Assembly: GCF_018390735.1 (NCBI RefSeq)
Contig: NZ_JAHBCL010000006.1
Span: 62,001 to 126,000 of the forward strand
From: Fusibacter paucivorans
GTDB lineage: Bacteria > Bacillota > Clostridia > Peptostreptococcales > Acidaminobacteraceae
DNA length: 64,000 nt
Reading direction: 5' to 3'
The notes below the pieces were generated by a model, which was not told the DNA's origin, searched no databases, and was given only the letters and a program-made list of their open reading frames with translations. Below, in pieces: positions 8,197-16,893 of the stretch. Each line of letters opens with the position of its first letter. Position 1 is the first letter of the stretch. The position numbers and the translations under genes were made by a program.

Positions 8197-8889
8197 ATGA
8201 GAATTTTACTGGTTGAAGATGAACGACATCTAGCAGAGGCCATTTCGCAGATCCTTAAAAAACAAAAATATACCGTTGATATGGTACACAATGGCGTTGC
8301 CGGACTCGACAACGCACTCAGCGACATCTATGATCTAATCATTCTTGATATAATGCTCCCTGAAATGAATGGTCTCGAAGTCCTTAGAACACTTCGCGCC
8401 GAAAGTATCGAAACACCTGTCTTGATGTTAACGGCCAAAGGTGAAATCACCGACCGCGTCAAAGGACTTGACAGTGGTGCCGATGATTATCTGCCAAAAC
8501 CATTTGCCACAGAAGAACTGCTCGCCAGAATACGCGCCCTCTCCAGACGCAAAGGCGAGATTGTCTCCAGCGATGCCATGTGTTTCGGCGACATCATCTT
8601 AAATACTGAAACGCTGCTGCTCAGTACAAACCACAAAGAAATAAAACTGACGCTTCGCGAAAGTGAACTATTGGCATTCCTTATTTTAAGAAAAGGACTA
8701 ATCGCCTCTAAAGAACTCATCATCGAAAAACTGTGGGGTTACGACTCCGAAGCAGAGCACAACAACGTCGAAGTTTATATTTCATTTTTACGCAAAAAAC
8801 TCCTATACCTTGATGCGCACGTCGTCATCACGACAACACGCGGTGTCGGCTATTCGCTGGAGGTGAAAATCCCGTGTTCAGAAAATTAA
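8197..8889 (+). CDS. OmpR family response regulator
   Basis: The 230-aa protein has a receiver domain (residues 1-118; acidic pair E8/D9, phosphoacceptor D51 in LIILDIMLP, K101 in LPKPF) and a winged-helix output domain (about 128-225; LTLRESELLAFLI and VEVYISFLRKKL). AGGAGG precedes the ATG. The partner kinase overlaps its end by 16 bp. Paired TTAAG-type direct repeats occur before this operon and before the divergent polyphosphate polymerase operon, so it probably controls both. Confidence 0.93.
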   Translation: MRILLVEDERHLAEAISQILKKQKYTVDMVHNGVAGLDNALSDIYDLIILDIMLPEMNGLEVLRTLRAESIETPVLMLTAKGEITDRVKGLDSGADDYLPKPFATEELLARIRALSRRKGEIVSSDAMCFGDIILNTETLLLSTNHKEIKLTLRESELLAFLILRKGLIASKELIIEKLWGYDSEAEHNNVEVYISFLRKKLLYLDAHVVITTTRGVGYSLEVKIPCSEN

Positions 8890-10145
8890 AAATACGCATG
8901 ATGCTCATGAACCTCAGCATTATCACAGTCCTTATGTTTATCGTCTTTGCATCCATCTATTTGATTACTTACAATAAAATGCAGGTTGCCATCGCCAACG
9001 ATTTGACGCGAGTCGCATCATTCCATCGCGGTCAGCCGCCTGAAGACAGTAAACCGCAAACAGATCTGCGATCCCTTGAAAATACAGAAACACACTCCGT
9101 CAATGAAAAATACCCTGAGCGCACCGTTTCTTTTACCATTCTGACTGATGGCGACCGTCAGATGCTGTCAAAAAATTCCTTTTTCGATGCAGAAGATGCA
9201 TTTTATGAAAATGCTTTGGCGGCTGCTGACAATCAACAAAAGGAAACAGGGATTTTTTCACTGGAGGGCAATGCGTGGGCATATCTCGTCGTCAACCGCG
9301 GCAGTGATAAACTATATGCATTTATCGACATTACAGCACAACAAAGTATGCTCGATCGGCTTATGTATACTTTTATCGCCGTATTCGTCATGACCTTTAT
9401 TTTTATTTATTTCATTAGTCTATTTCTTACCAAACGCTCTATTCAACCCATTAAGGACGCTTTCGACAAGCAGCGTCAATTCATTTCCGACGCTTCACAC
9501 GAGCTCAAAACACCGCTTGCCGTCATTCAGACCAACGTCGATGTCCTGCTTCAAAATAAAAAAGATCTTCACGAGGAAGATCAGAAATGGCTTGGCTATA
9601 TTCAAAGCGAAGTTCAGCGTATGAGCAATCTCACCAGAGATTTGCTCTATCTGACGCAAATGAGCGATGATGAGAGCCAACAGCTTATGCACTCGCCTTT
9701 TGATATCAGCGATTGTATTGAAAAGCAAATGCTCGGTTTAGAGGTGGTCGCCTTTGAAAAAGACATTATTCTGCAATACGCGCTTGAACCTGGTCTCATG
9801 ATGCAAGGCAACGCCGAGCAAATCGCTCAGATCATCATCATTTTAATGGACAATGCCATTAAATATACTCCGCCAAAAGGGCAAATAGCTTTGCAGCTCA
9901 AACAAATTGCACACACGATTCAAATTGAGATCACCAACACCGGCATGGGAATCTCCCCCGAGGATTTGCCCTATATTTTTGATCGCTTTTACCGCGCGGA
10001 CAAAGGCCGTTCTCGACAGAACGGCAGTTATGGCCTTGGTCTTTCAATTGCCAAAGCCATCGTCGAACGACACGGCGGGAAAATAAACTGTACGAGTAAC
10101 GATGGCGGCAATACACAGTTTCTAATCAAATTCAAATCGCTTTAA
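8874..10145 (+). CDS. Sensor histidine kinase
   Basis: This 423-aa kinase starts at GTG with GGAGGTG upstream. Membrane segments lie at about 10-33 and 164-187 and enclose an extracellular sensor of about 130 residues with no recognisable fold. The HisKA box has the phosphorylated His at about 209 (DASHELKTP). The HATPase domain follows, with its N box (LMDNAIKYTP), F box (YIFDRFYRAD) and G box (SYGLGLSIA). It should phosphorylate the response regulator encoded just upstream. The signal is unknown; the link to polyphosphate suggests phosphate, energy or envelope stress. Confidence 0.93.
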   Translation: MFRKLKIRMMLMNLSIITVLMFIVFASIYLITYNKMQVAIANDLTRVASFHRGQPPEDSKPQTDLRSLENTETHSVNEKYPERTVSFTILTDGDRQMLSKNSFFDAEDAFYENALAAADNQQKETGIFSLEGNAWAYLVVNRGSDKLYAFIDITAQQSMLDRLMYTFIAVFVMTFIFIYFISLFLTKRSIQPIKDAFDKQRQFISDASHELKTPLAVIQTNVDVLLQNKKDLHEEDQKWLGYIQSEVQRMSNLTRDLLYLTQMSDDESQQLMHSPFDISDCIEKQMLGLEVVAFEKDIILQYALEPGLMMQGNAEQIAQIIIILMDNAIKYTPPKGQIALQLKQIAHTIQIEITNTGMGISPEDLPYIFDRFYRADKGRSRQNGSYGLGLSIAKAIVERHGGKINCTSNDGGNTQFLIKFKSL

Positions 10146-10253
10146 TGCACTAAATGAAATATGGAACAGCATGTTCGCCCAAGATTCTCTCATGTCATCC
10201 ATTACCATTGTCTCGAACTTTATTCAGCAACCTTTAGTTTAAATATTTTCCTA

Positions 10254-10979
10254 TCAGCGCGGCTGCATCCGCGCTGTTAAATATTGGCGAAAAGCTTCTG
10301 CGTCGTAATTCATAATCAGCGCTTCTGGAAAATCAACCTCTGCAACGACAGACAGCGCATAATCAAAACGCGCAATATCCATATTGTAATGGGCATCGGA
10401 ACTCATCATTACAGGCACTTCATATTTTTTGCAAAGTGTCAGCATCACTTTGACATTTTCATAAGCACCCACTCTAAAAGCATTGGGCCCCAGCGAGCTA
10501 TTGTTAACTTCCAGCAGTACGCCCTTTTCCTTTGCCGCCAGTACGAGCGGCTCGTAGTCGACCGGAAAACGGCTGTCATCAGGATGTCCAATCATAATAA
10601 CCTTCTGATGATCCATGGCGCGAATGAGCGCTTCTGTATTGCCAGTCTGATTGCTCTTGCTGTAACAGGGCAGATGGATGCTTGCAATTGCATAATCCAG
10701 CGTACCGAGTAAATCTTCCGATAAGTCAATATCGCCATGTGAACTCAAGATATTTAGTTCGACGCCCTTTAAGAGCGTCAGCGCACCATAAGCTTTCGGC
10801 AAAACTCTCAAGTTTGCAAAATAAGCCGGACAAGTAGTATTCGGCAATGATGGCGCATGGTCGGAAACACCAAGTATGCTTAATCCGGCTGCCTGTGCAT
10901 TAACGATATTTTCGTTTAGGGTGCTATAGGCATGTGTGCTGGCAACCGTATGCGTGTGTAAATCAATTAAAGGCTTCAA
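10254..10979 (-). CDS. PHP domain phosphoesterase (YcdX-like)
   Basis: The 241-aa protein has the four PHP metal-binding motifs: DLHTHT near the N-terminus, GVSDHAP (about 37), KGVELN (about 70), SIHLP (about 98) and the C-terminal SSDAHYN. This is the YcdX/PHP hydrolase pattern with a trinuclear metal centre. The family hydrolyses phosphomonoesters; some members act as histidinol phosphatase, but no his genes are nearby, so the substrate is open. The start is TTG with GAGGT upstream. It is a single gene convergent with the histidine kinase. Confidence 0.85.
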   Translation of the reverse strand: MKPLIDLHTHTVASTHAYSTLNENIVNAQAAGLSILGVSDHAPSLPNTTCPAYFANLRVLPKAYGALTLLKGVELNILSSHGDIDLSEDLLGTLDYAIASIHLPCYSKSNQTGNTEALIRAMDHQKVIMIGHPDDSRFPVDYEPLVLAAKEKGVLLEVNNSSLGPNAFRVGAYENVKVMLTLCKKYEVPVMMSSDAHYNMDIARFDYALSVVAEVDFPEALIMNYDAEAFRQYLTARMQPR

Positions 10980-11059
10980 CGTTACCTCGCTTTCTCAGTG
11001 ATGTCATCAATGATTACGCGTAGATTATACCAGAAATGCTCTAAAGGGTCAAAATGACT

Positions 11060-11088
11060 TTGCATGCATGCCGTGCATAAGCTATAAT
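11060..11088 (+). promoter_or_regulatory. Sigma-A type promoter of the iclR gene
   Basis: TTGCAT (11060-11065) and TATAAT (11083-11088) are separated by 17 bp. The spacer and its flanks are rich in TGCATGC/GTGCAT half sites (TGCATGCATGCCGTGCA, with ATGCAT repeated just downstream), which could be an autoregulatory operator. Confidence 0.65.
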
Positions 11089-11135
11089 GAAAATATTAAC
11101 ATGCATTATACCAGTCTTTACCATGTGAGGTACTT

Positions 11136-11873
11136 ATGAAAGAAGAAAACAATTCCCTTCGAAAAGCATTAACGGTTCTCGACCTTTTTCTCAGGCGAGA
11201 TCGACTAACCATAAAGGACATCATGCAGCTGACCGGCTATTCAAAAAGTGCCGTCAATCGCATTATGTCTACGCTGGAAAGTACAGACTATGTGATCCGA
11301 ACCAAAGAGGACTATCAGTACGCACTTGCCAACAAAGTATTTTTTTTAGGCGAACGTACGGATCTTTACCGCAATATTCTCGCAGTCTGCGGTGACGAAG
11401 TCGAGGCGCTTTCCGTTCGCTCAGGATTCTCAGTTACGATTTCCGTTCGCGAAAGGAACATGAGTGTCACCATTTTTAAACGTGAATCAAATTCCACAAT
11501 GAGTCTCGTCCCCAATGTCGGCGATCATAAATCCCTACACTGCTCAGCTTCCGGCAAAGTACTCTTCGCCTATACTGAAAACAAGGAGAGTCTTTTAGAA
11601 CAAATTCTTTTCAATGCCGTCACGGAACACACCATCGTTGACAAAGATCGTTTTCTGGAAGCCGTCGAACGCGTCAAACACGAACACGTCGCCTATGACG
11701 ATGAGGAACTCTCGCCGGGGCTTTTCTGCGTCGCAATGCCCGTTGTTTCAAAAAATGGCGATTTTCTTTGCAGCATCAGTCTTTCAGGCTATAAACCGAA
11801 AATGCTTGAGAAAATGACAGAAGTCAAAGCCGAACTCAGACAGAGTATTGAGCGTATTCGAGAACGGCTGTAA
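11136..11873 (+). CDS. IclR family transcriptional regulator
   Basis: This 245-aa protein has an N-terminal winged helix-turn-helix (about 7-65; LTIKDIMQLTGYSKSAVNRIMSTL) and a C-terminal IclR effector domain (about 75-245; LHCSASGKVLFAY and VAYDDEELSPGLFCVAMPV). IclR proteins bind small organic acids and usually repress catabolic operons. The start has GAGGT upstream. It is convergent with iorAB, so it does not control them from a shared promoter, although distant control is possible. The effector cannot be read from sequence. Confidence 0.9.
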   Translation: MKEENNSLRKALTVLDLFLRRDRLTIKDIMQLTGYSKSAVNRIMSTLESTDYVIRTKEDYQYALANKVFFLGERTDLYRNILAVCGDEVEALSVRSGFSVTISVRERNMSVTIFKRESNSTMSLVPNVGDHKSLHCSASGKVLFAYTENKESLLEQILFNAVTEHTIVDKDRFLEAVERVKHEHVAYDDEELSPGLFCVAMPVVSKNGDFLCSISLSGYKPKMLEKMTEVKAELRQSIERIRERL

Positions 11874-11960
11874 CACATTGAGCTAAAGTGTGTGACAAAA
11901 ACTATCTATTTTTTAAAGCCTTTGTAACCATTTCCGAATCATTTATAATCGAATCAAACA

Positions 11961-11997
11961 AGCCTGCGTTAGCACTGTTTAAGTGCTGCCGCAGGCT
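11961..11997. terminator. Hairpin terminator between iclR and iorB
   Basis: AGCCTGCG pairs with CGCAGGCT, with an inner AGCACT/AGTGCT stem around a 5-base loop. A T-rich stretch follows on the plus strand. It lies between two convergent genes and may serve both. Confidence 0.75.
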
Positions 11998-12053
11998 TTC
12001 ATCTTATTTTATACACATCTCTCTTTAAAAGATGCACGAGACAAAGCAGTCCT

Positions 12054-12626
12054 TTATGAAATCATTTGCATTCCCTGATCAAATGCCCGCTTATTGAGTT
12101 CAATAAATTTAGGCTTGACTTCAGATGCAATAATAGCATGCCAATCAATCGCTTCGAGTCCCATCGCTTTAACCAATGCGCCAAGGAGAATGATATTCAT
12201 CACTTTTGGATTACCAATGGTCATTGCTGCACTTGAAGCATCAACAAAATCTGTCTTTGTTGCATCAGTGAGGACTGATTTAATGTCGGAGCTGTACTGC
12301 GCCCTTCCAGTTAATACCGGCATCGGATTAATCTCAAAGTCATTGACAATCAATTTACCGTCTTTTTTAAGATACGGCATCCATCGCATAGCTTCCATTT
12401 TTTCAAAAGCGACGAGAATATCGGCACTGCCAGCTTCAATCACCGGCGATGCAACGTTATCGCCAAAACGAACTTGTGACGATACAGAGCCGCCACGCTG
12501 ACTCATGCCATGTATTTCACTCATTTTCACATCATAGCCGGATTTCATTAAGCCAATTGTCAGCAGCTTGCTTGCCAGAATAGTTCCCTGACCGCCAACG
12601 CCAACTAGTAAAATATTTTTTGTCAT
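12054..12626 (-). CDS. iorB: Indolepyruvate:ferredoxin oxidoreductase, beta subunit
   Basis: The 190-aa protein is a pyruvate/ketoisovalerate oxidoreductase gamma-domain subunit with the motifs GVGGQGTILASKLL and SEIHGMSQRGG. With IorA it oxidatively decarboxylates aryl pyruvates (indolepyruvate, phenylpyruvate, hydroxyphenylpyruvate) to aryl-acetyl-CoA, reducing ferredoxin in the cytoplasm. Its ATG overlaps the iorA stop by 4 bp (ATGA), so the two are translationally coupled. Its length is normal for the family. It is the last gene of a three-gene operon. Confidence 0.92.
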   Translation of the reverse strand: MTKNILLVGVGGQGTILASKLLTIGLMKSGYDVKMSEIHGMSQRGGSVSSQVRFGDNVASPVIEAGSADILVAFEKMEAMRWMPYLKKDGKLIVNDFEINPMPVLTGRAQYSSDIKSVLTDATKTDFVDASSAAMTIGNPKVMNIILLGALVKAMGLEAIDWHAIIASEVKPKFIELNKRAFDQGMQMIS

Positions 12627-14404
12627 TGTGCTGCCTCCTTTTCAATCGCTTTCACCGGACAAACTTGCAGACATACCTCACATCCGACACAGACATTCGG
12701 ATCAATAGTCGTCTTCTTCGTTTCCTGATTAAAGCTTATCGCAGGACACCCGACACCCAAACACTTTTTACAGCCAATACATTTCTCTGTCTTAACCGTA
12801 CAATGCGCTGTAAAAGCATCTTTAAATTCTTCTCGGTCTGCTTCTGTAAAGCGTTTAAGTGCACATGGCCATCTCGTGATAATAAAAGAGGCTTCATCAG
12901 ACTCAAGCGCCCAATTCAGTGTCTCTTTAACTTCTTTCAAATTATTGGGATCAATTTGACGGACGCGCTTAGCCCCAAGGGTTTTTAAAATCGGCTCAAT
13001 GGCCATTTCACCAATGTGTTCCCCTTGAATCGTATACCCAGAACCTGGATTCTCCTGATGACCCGTCATCGCCGTCACGCGATTGTCCAAAATAACATTG
13101 ATACTGTTGCCTTTATTGTAAAGTACTTCAATCACTGAGTTAATTCCCGTATGGAAAAACGTCGAATCGCCTAATACGGAAATGACGCGTGGTGCCTCTG
13201 CACCAAGTTTGTTAAAAATCGTCTGAGCACCATGTCCCATACTAATGCTGGCACCCATACAGATACTGAAGTCAGTTGCATTATACGGTTCATCAAAACC
13301 CAGTGCATAACAACCAATATCACCTGAAATGACAACATTTTTTAATTTGCCAAGCTCATAGAAAAAACCTCTATGCGGACACCCAGCACAAAATGCAGGG
13401 GGACGCGGCACGGTTAAGTCTTCAAAATCAATGGTATCAAACGAAGGCTGTCCCAATGATTTACGAATAACATCCGGTGTCATTTCACCCATTTTGGGGA
13501 AAACTTCTTTACCTTTACAAGCAATACCAAGACGCTCAACGAATTCTTCAATAATGGGATCATTTTCTTCGATAATATAAATTGTCTTAACTTCTTTTGC
13601 AAATGCAGCAATCTTAGCGGCAGGCATCGGATTTGTAAAACCGAGCTTTAAATAAGAAGCCGTATCACCAAACACTTCACGAGCATATTGATAAGAAACG
13701 CCTGACGTAATGACACCAATCTCCGAATTATTTAGAATCATCTGATTAAGCGGTGTCGTTTCTGAAAACACCCTCAGCTTTTCCAAGCGTTCTTCAGCAC
13801 GAACACGCATGCCACGTGCATGTTTTGGTATAGGATGATATTTTGACATATGTTTCGTATAAGGCTTTATTGCCTTTTCATTACGATCATAACACTCGAC
13901 AAGTCCTTTTGAGTGACAGACGCGAGTTGTCATGCGAATCATCACGGGCGCATCAAAAGTTTCACTGATTTCAAAAGCTTCAATGAGCATATCCTTGCAT
14001 TCCTGACTGCTAGCAGGCTCCAACAGTGGAATTTTAGCAAATTTTGCATAATTCCGATTATCCTGCTCATTTTGTGATGAGTGCATTCCAGGCTCATCAG
14101 CCGTAATCAGCACCATCCCGCCGTTAACACCCGTATAGGCAAATGTCATTAATGGATCCGCAGCAACGTTGACGCCAACGTGTTTCATTGATGCCATTGA
14201 GCGTGCACCTGCAATCGAAGCGCCAATCACCGCTTCCAATGCTACTTTTTCATTAGGTGCCCATTCAGAAGTGATTGCTTCATATTGCGCAATATTCTCC
14301 ATAATTTCAGTGCTTGGCGTACCCGGATATGCCGCAGCAAAGTGCACGCCGGCTTCATAGGCACCACGTGCAATACTTTCATTGCCGGTTAATAGCTTTT
14401 TCAT
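12623..14404 (-). CDS. iorA: Indolepyruvate:ferredoxin oxidoreductase, alpha subunit
   Basis: The 593-aa protein has pyrimidine-binding and pyrophosphate-binding thiamine diphosphate domains (GDSTFFHTGINSVIEVLYNK) and a C-terminal pair of [4Fe-4S] motifs (CIGCKKCLGVGC and CVGCEVCLQVC). These identify the alpha subunit of IOR, used in anaerobic catabolism of aromatic amino acids with ferredoxin as acceptor. AGGAGG 5 bases upstream selects the second start of the track (ATG at 14404). It overlaps the stop of the upstream membrane protein by one base (TGATG). Confidence 0.94.
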   Translation of the reverse strand: MKKLLTGNESIARGAYEAGVHFAAAYPGTPSTEIMENIAQYEAITSEWAPNEKVALEAVIGASIAGARSMASMKHVGVNVAADPLMTFAYTGVNGGMVLITADEPGMHSSQNEQDNRNYAKFAKIPLLEPASSQECKDMLIEAFEISETFDAPVMIRMTTRVCHSKGLVECYDRNEKAIKPYTKHMSKYHPIPKHARGMRVRAEERLEKLRVFSETTPLNQMILNNSEIGVITSGVSYQYAREVFGDTASYLKLGFTNPMPAAKIAAFAKEVKTIYIIEENDPIIEEFVERLGIACKGKEVFPKMGEMTPDVIRKSLGQPSFDTIDFEDLTVPRPPAFCAGCPHRGFFYELGKLKNVVISGDIGCYALGFDEPYNATDFSICMGASISMGHGAQTIFNKLGAEAPRVISVLGDSTFFHTGINSVIEVLYNKGNSINVILDNRVTAMTGHQENPGSGYTIQGEHIGEMAIEPILKTLGAKRVRQIDPNNLKEVKETLNWALESDEASFIITRWPCALKRFTEADREEFKDAFTAHCTVKTEKCIGCKKCLGVGCPAISFNQETKKTTIDPNVCVGCEVCLQVCPVKAIEKEAAQ

Positions 14405-15108
14405 CAAGTCCTCCTAAATGATATGATTGTCTCATCCAATTTGGATTTAACACGACCTACTTTCGCATCACCAAAGTGAATGCGTTTGTCTAAGATATGA
14501 AGCGCCATATCAATGGCAGTTCCAATCGTCAGCGCCGACAACAGTGTTCCGAAGTAAATACCTCTAACGCCGCCAAAAAACATCAGACTCATCACGAGTG
14601 AACAAAGCGCCAGCGTCAAGTCAAAAGCCGTTTTGACAATGCCAATACGTTTTTCAATCTTTGCAGACAGCTCTCTGACAAACATGTCAAACGGCAGCAT
14701 CGGCATTTCACTGCGAATAAAAAAGGCAAGCGCAAACCCGATTAACAAGATGGAACAAATAAAACCAATGACGCGCTGAACATGTGTCTCAAATGTCATA
14801 TGCTGCAGCATCAGGACAAAGAGATCAATGCAATAGCCGAACAGGACATTTGTAATAAAGGAAAAAACGTGTTTCCATTTCAACGTTTGAAGCATTAGAA
14901 TCATTAATATAAAGACAACGCCTTGAATCATGTAATTAAATGTTCCCAGTGAAATGTCCGAAAAGTGAAGCGATAAGACATACGCTGGGGATGTTGCAAC
15001 TGTAACACCATAATTTGCTTTGACTGCAACGACAACGCCAAGGCTCAATAAGATTATTCCCCACAAAAATGCTACCCATTGATGTACACTGATTTTTTGT
15101 TCTACCAT
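14404..15108 (-). CDS. YczE/YitT-like integral membrane protein
   Basis: This protein of about 234 residues has five or six membrane segments (LLSLGVVVAVKANYGVTVATSP, then regular hydrophobic helices). The N-terminal G...A..YGV..ATSP stretch is typical of YczE/BCR-like membrane proteins of Firmicutes with no settled function. I start it at the ATG after AGGAG (MVEQKI). It heads the iorAB operon with a one-base overlap, so it may transport an aryl pyruvate, aryl acetate or aromatic amino acid, which is inference from position only. Confidence 0.75.
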   Translation of the reverse strand: MVEQKISVHQWVAFLWGIILLSLGVVVAVKANYGVTVATSPAYVLSLHFSDISLGTFNYMIQGVVFILMILMLQTLKWKHVFSFITNVLFGYCIDLFVLMLQHMTFETHVQRVIGFICSILLIGFALAFFIRSEMPMLPFDMFVRELSAKIEKRIGIVKTAFDLTLALCSLVMSLMFFGGVRGIYFGTLLSALTIGTAIDMALHILDKRIHFGDAKVGRVKSKLDETIISFRRT

Positions 15109-15374
15109 AATCACTCCTGTTCAATTTGTCGTACCGTATTTCGGTTCGTAATAACCGTTTTTCGGGACACTTTTACTATAACATGAAAGAATTCATTGCA
15201 CAAGACGCTAATAGATTAATTCACTTTTTACTTTTCACTTTTCCACTGTTTAATTTCTGATTTGGATTTTATAAAACAATCAACCGACAACTTCCAGCTT
15301 TGCCGAACGCTCATGCATCTAAAAAAAGACGAACGCATCAGCGCCGCCTTTATGAGATCATTGGATTAAATTTA

Positions 15375-16466
15375 TCACGCAAGCCCTTCGATTTCATACT
15401 TTTTGAGCGCCTCCAATAGCCCCTCCCGATAATGTGCTTCGACGCCAACCACAGTGTCGGCATAAATCAAAGCATGCAAAACCGCTTCCTCAGTTGCTTC
15501 TGCAACTGCTCGGAAAGGCATATCCATCTTCGTTTCAGAAAGCATTTTGACGGTTATAACAGAAGACTCCGGTTCATGCGGGATGCGATTAGCTGTTGAG
15601 AAACCGATGGCAATCTCACCGCTGCCGTTCCCAATATAGCCGCCAACCCGTGCAATGCCTACTGTCGTTCGCCGAAGCATACGCTTTAACTGCCGATGAC
15701 TTACAGGCAAATCGGTTGCGACAATAATAATAATTGAACCTTTGTCGATCGAATGATCAGAAGCATTCTCTGATTTTATGCCATGCTGTGCATCAATGGC
15801 ATGTCGCAACTTGCTTCCAATGGGAACCCCAGCGACCATCAAGTCTTCCATCCTGCCATAATTCGCCTGTACCAATACGCCCACTGTATAACATTCACCG
15901 TCGAGTTCAAACTGCCTTGATGATGAGCCAATTCCCCCTTTGAGTTGATGACAGCTCATGCCGCGGCCACCCCCTACAGCCCCCTCTTCAAAAACTGTCG
16001 CGGCTGACCGAATGGCCTGATGCACCATTTGTTCATCTATCACACGTTTCTCGATTGCATTGAGATAACTGTCGTTGCACTCACATACAATTGGATTAAA
16101 ACTCTTGAGCCTAACAGATTCCTGCTCGCAAGCTTCAAGCATGTATGCCACAAGTGCGTCTGAGACCTTACCAACATTAAGTGTGTTGGTCAGTGCAATG
16201 GGACTTTCCAATTGGCCTAGTTCTTCAATTTGAATCGTTCCCAACGTTTTGCCAAAGCCATTGATCACTTCTGAAGCCGCAACACATTTACTGACAAAGA
16301 CATTATCAGGCGTTGGCATGACAACGGTTACACCTGTCTGCATATCATTCGATGCCACTGTGACGTGCCCGACAGCTACACCGGCAACATCCGTTATTAA
16401 ATTATGCGCACCCTTTTGTAAACTGCCTATTTTTAGTCGATCAATGACATTTTTGCGTTTATTCAT
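15375..16466 (-). CDS. P1 family peptidase (DmpA-like N-terminal nucleophile aminopeptidase)
   Basis: The protein of about 363 residues matches the DmpA/BapA family (MEROPS S58): ITDVAGVAVGHVT near the N-terminus, GAVGGGRGM(S/T)C in the middle and KGSIIIIVATDLP around Ser244, the expected autoprocessing nucleophile after Gly243. Family members are cytoplasmic aminopeptidases acting on D-amino-acid or beta-alanyl peptides. I start it at the ATG after AAGGGG (MNKRKN); the longer ORF opens with a TTG lacking a ribosome site. A beta-peptide substrate would fit an organism that handles beta-alanine (55-64 kb), but nothing links the loci directly. Confidence 0.87.
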   Translation of the reverse strand: MNKRKNVIDRLKIGSLQKGAHNLITDVAGVAVGHVTVASNDMQTGVTVVMPTPDNVFVSKCVAASEVINGFGKTLGTIQIEELGQLESPIALTNTLNVGKVSDALVAYMLEACEQESVRLKSFNPIVCECNDSYLNAIEKRVIDEQMVHQAIRSAATVFEEGAVGGGRGMSCHQLKGGIGSSSRQFELDGECYTVGVLVQANYGRMEDLMVAGVPIGSKLRHAIDAQHGIKSENASDHSIDKGSIIIIVATDLPVSHRQLKRMLRRTTVGIARVGGYIGNGSGEIAIGFSTANRIPHEPESSVITVKMLSETKMDMPFRAVAEATEEAVLHALIYADTVVGVEAHYREGLLEALKKYEIEGLA

Positions 16467-16586
16467 CCGCCAGCACCCCTTTTTAAATAAGTCCAATAAC
16501 TTTACTTCACTTCGAATAACCCATTACCTATTAAAGAGGCATCCGTTATATCATCTATTAGCATTGTATGCCTTTTTTGATGCACT

Positions 16587-16736
16587 TTAAAGGCATTTTT
16601 CATCATCCAATCTGCTCAGGACAACCGTAGTCTCACTAAAATCAACTTCTGAAAAACGCCGGTATTTTTTGATGCATTGATACATTCGTTTGTTAAGTAA
16701 ATAACTTATGCCGCCCAGTAAAAAAAATGTGTTCAA
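16587..16736 (-). CDS. Possible 49-aa protein with TTG start
   Basis: A strong AGGAGGT sits 7 bases before a TTG on the minus strand and opens 49 codons (L/MNTFFLLGGISYLLNKRMYQ...). There is a short hydrophobic stretch (residues 2-15), then a basic segment (NKRMYQCIKKYRR) and an acidic tail. The track ORF is longer but its extra N-terminus covers the ribosome site. I do not recognise the product. It could be a small membrane-associated peptide, or a chance ORF. It lies alone between the P1 peptidase and nfnA. Confidence 0.4.
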   Translation of the reverse strand: MNTFFLLGGISYLLNKRMYQCIKKYRRFSEVDFSETTVVLSRLDDEKCL

Positions 16737-16893
16737 AACCTTGACCTCCTGCACGGTTATGATTAATATATGATATAAAGCAATCAACTTAGTCGATGCA
16801 TTTATAGCACTTCAAATAGCACGATTTCAGCATGATTTGTACCTTTGTATAAACATGCAAACAACTTTTCGTTAAACCCTAAGGAGGCACACG

